From assembly GCA_009746045.1 (NCBI GenBank), contig RPFO01000082.1:4147952-4211951 (forward strand): a stretch of DNA of 64,000 bases, written 5' to 3'. Origin of the DNA: Mesostigma viride. Taxonomy: Eukaryota; Streptophyta; Mesostigmatophyceae; Mesostigmatales; Mesostigmataceae. How positions within the stretch are numbered: position 1 is the first letter of the stretch; every line of letters begins with the position of its first letter. Both the position numbers and the translations under genes were made by a program. The notes below the pieces were generated by a model that saw only the letters and a program-made list of their open reading frames with translations, was not told the DNA's origin and did no database searches. Below are positions 62,774 through 64,000 of the stretch, piece by piece.

Positions 62774-63700
62774 AGGTCGAAAACCGTTTCTGGCATGGCG
62801 GGGCGGAAACGGAGATTCGGCTGGCGGACATCATCTATGCAGACGACACCACCCTCTTCGAGGACACTGGGCACGTGCAGACGTGGCTTGACTGCCTGGC
62901 TATTGAGGCCCGTGCAGTGGGGCTTGAGGTCTGACAGCAAGAAGACAGAGGCTCTGGCGATTGGGCTCACTCAGCCACCGCCCGCCCTCTTTCTCCTTGA
63001 CGGCTCACGAGTCGATCCTGTATCGGGACTGCGTCAAGTTGCTGGGCAGCCTCCTCCCCAGCTGCGAGGCTGATGTGGACCACCGCATCTCCCTCGCCTG
63101 GCACGCTTTACGCCAATACCGGGCCCTGTGGCGCAAGCCCCTGGGCAAGATAGAGAAAACAGGACCTGTTCAAGGTCCTCTTCCTTCCTGTTCTTACGTA
63201 CAGTACGGGGCCGAGACGTGGACCCTCACCGCCGACCTAGCCCGCAAGCTGGACGGCGCGGTCACCAACATGCTGCGCTCCATTTTCCGAGTACTTAGGC
63301 TATGCTGCTCATGTTCGCAATGAGGACCTGTACCTCGGCATGCCATACATCACCAGCACCATTAAGCAGCGGCGCCTGCAGCTAGTAGGGCACTTAGCTC
63401 GCACCAACCAGGTAGACACCTCCCGTGGCCCCTCTGCGGGGCTGCGCCCAGCTCAGCCTAGCTGGCCGGCACCTCCTTACTTGGGCCGGGCCCAGCAATG
63501 CTCGCCACCGCAAGGCCCGCACCTTCAAAGAACAGCTAGTAGCAGACATGGGGGGGCTAGGCCTCTCTGTGATTTCGAACAAGATGATGGACAAGGCCAA
63601 GTGGGCCCAGGTTATAGAGGACAACGAACCCCCTCCCGTGGGGAAGCGCCCGCTTGTGCAAACATACGGGAGGCACGCCAGACAGGTCCCCTAGGGTAGA
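62774..63700 (+). pseudogene. LINE reverse transcriptase, C-terminal half, frameshifted
   Basis: IRLADIIYADDTTLFED (about 62815-62865) holds the YADD catalytic box of LINE RTs. After a shift come DSKKTEALAIG (about 62934-62966) and, after another, CVKLLGSLLPSCEADVDHRI, RALWRKPLGKI, YGAETWTLTADLARKLDGAV and NMLRSIFRVL. Further shifts lead to RRLQLVGHLAR and a C-terminal part ending KRPLVQTYGRHARQVP. The order is that of the RT thumb and C-terminal region of LINE ORF2. At least four frame changes and loss of the 5' part make it a dead, 5'-truncated copy. Confidence 0.85.
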
Positions 63701-63915
63701 GAGGTTAGACTAGTTGTTGTAGATAGATGTTGTAGATAGATGTTGTAGATCGATGTTGTAGATAGATTAGACCGGTAGGACTGTTTGCACCCATCCATCC
63801 ATCCATCCATCAGGGTTAATGCTTCGTGACTCCCCAACGGGAGCACGTGCGAGCCTAGTTAATTAATTAATTAATTAATTATTTAATTAATTATTTAATT
63901 AATTAGTTAATCGAC
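63701..63915 (+). repeat. LINE 3' region with tandem repeats and TTAA tail
   Basis: Four units of TGTTGTAGATAGA-type sequence (63715-63770), a CCAT array (63790-63812), then GGGAGCACGTGCGAGC and a long TTAA/TTAT run (63858-63912). The CACGTG plus TTAA tail is the same ending as in the ORF1-only LINE. Confidence 0.7.
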
Positions 63916-64000
63916 TTAATTAACTACATCCTAGCGACTCTACATCAGCAAAGCGCCCCTTCCTCCTGGGGGGGGGAGGCTTGCCCACAGGGGCTGGCGT

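Overview
The window looks like a nuclear contig from a repeat-rich eukaryote, most probably a green alga. Genes are split by GT-AG introns of 0.5 to 10 kb. The leucine-rich repeats are of the plant type (24 residues, one 72-base exon each), and a C-terminal domain resembles plant root-cap proteins. The transposons (copia-like LTR element, LINE with an L1-type ORF1, tyrosine-recombinase retroelements) and the long tetranucleotide microsatellites also fit. The huge tetranucleotide tracts recall prasinophyte genomes such as Cymbomonas, but the species cannot be fixed from sequence alone. No bacterial operon, rRNA, tRNA or CRISPR array was found.

The backbone is one plus-strand gene from at least 4985 to 61247, its 5' end outside the window or unrecognised. 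I assembled 15 exons. All 14 junctions keep the frame open, and nine consecutive exons are symmetrical phase 1-1 modules. The order is: LRR, LRR, LRR, LRR cap, Cys-rich module, C-type lectin domain, four small Cys-rich modules, three larger Cys-rich modules, then a two-exon von Willebrand D/root-cap-like domain ending in a stop. That is about 835 residues in this window, with no kinase and no confident membrane segment. It reads as a secreted or surface recognition protein built by exon shuffling.

The introns carry nearly everything else. From left to right: a (GCTG)/(GGTC)/(GGTT) tract (1-573); an ORF1-only LINE with a 13-bp target duplication (745-2788); 3' ends of a tyrosine-recombinase retroelement (3900-4850, 8500-8850, 10640-11250, reversed copies at 35 and 37 kb); a 1.6-kb purine tract (5107-6690); a retroelement nuclease-like fragment (9128-9580); a decayed RT/RNase H (13139-15056); a three-armed foldback (16901-17361); (GGGA), (GGGT) and (CACT)/(CCCA) tracts; several minisatellites; and 420-bp direct repeats (35243-37044).

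A copia-like LTR retrotransposon (39848-48341, minus strand, 5-bp duplication GCGGC) sits inside one Cys-rich exon of the gene and splits it. Its protease domain lies between integrase and reverse transcriptase, and its LTRs end AGTTAG...CTAACT. A 5.3-kb element with 37-bp terminal inverted repeats and TA duplications (50589-55852) fills the next intron but one exon later. Beyond the gene are 158-bp tandem repeats and a decayed LINE reverse transcriptase (62774-63915).
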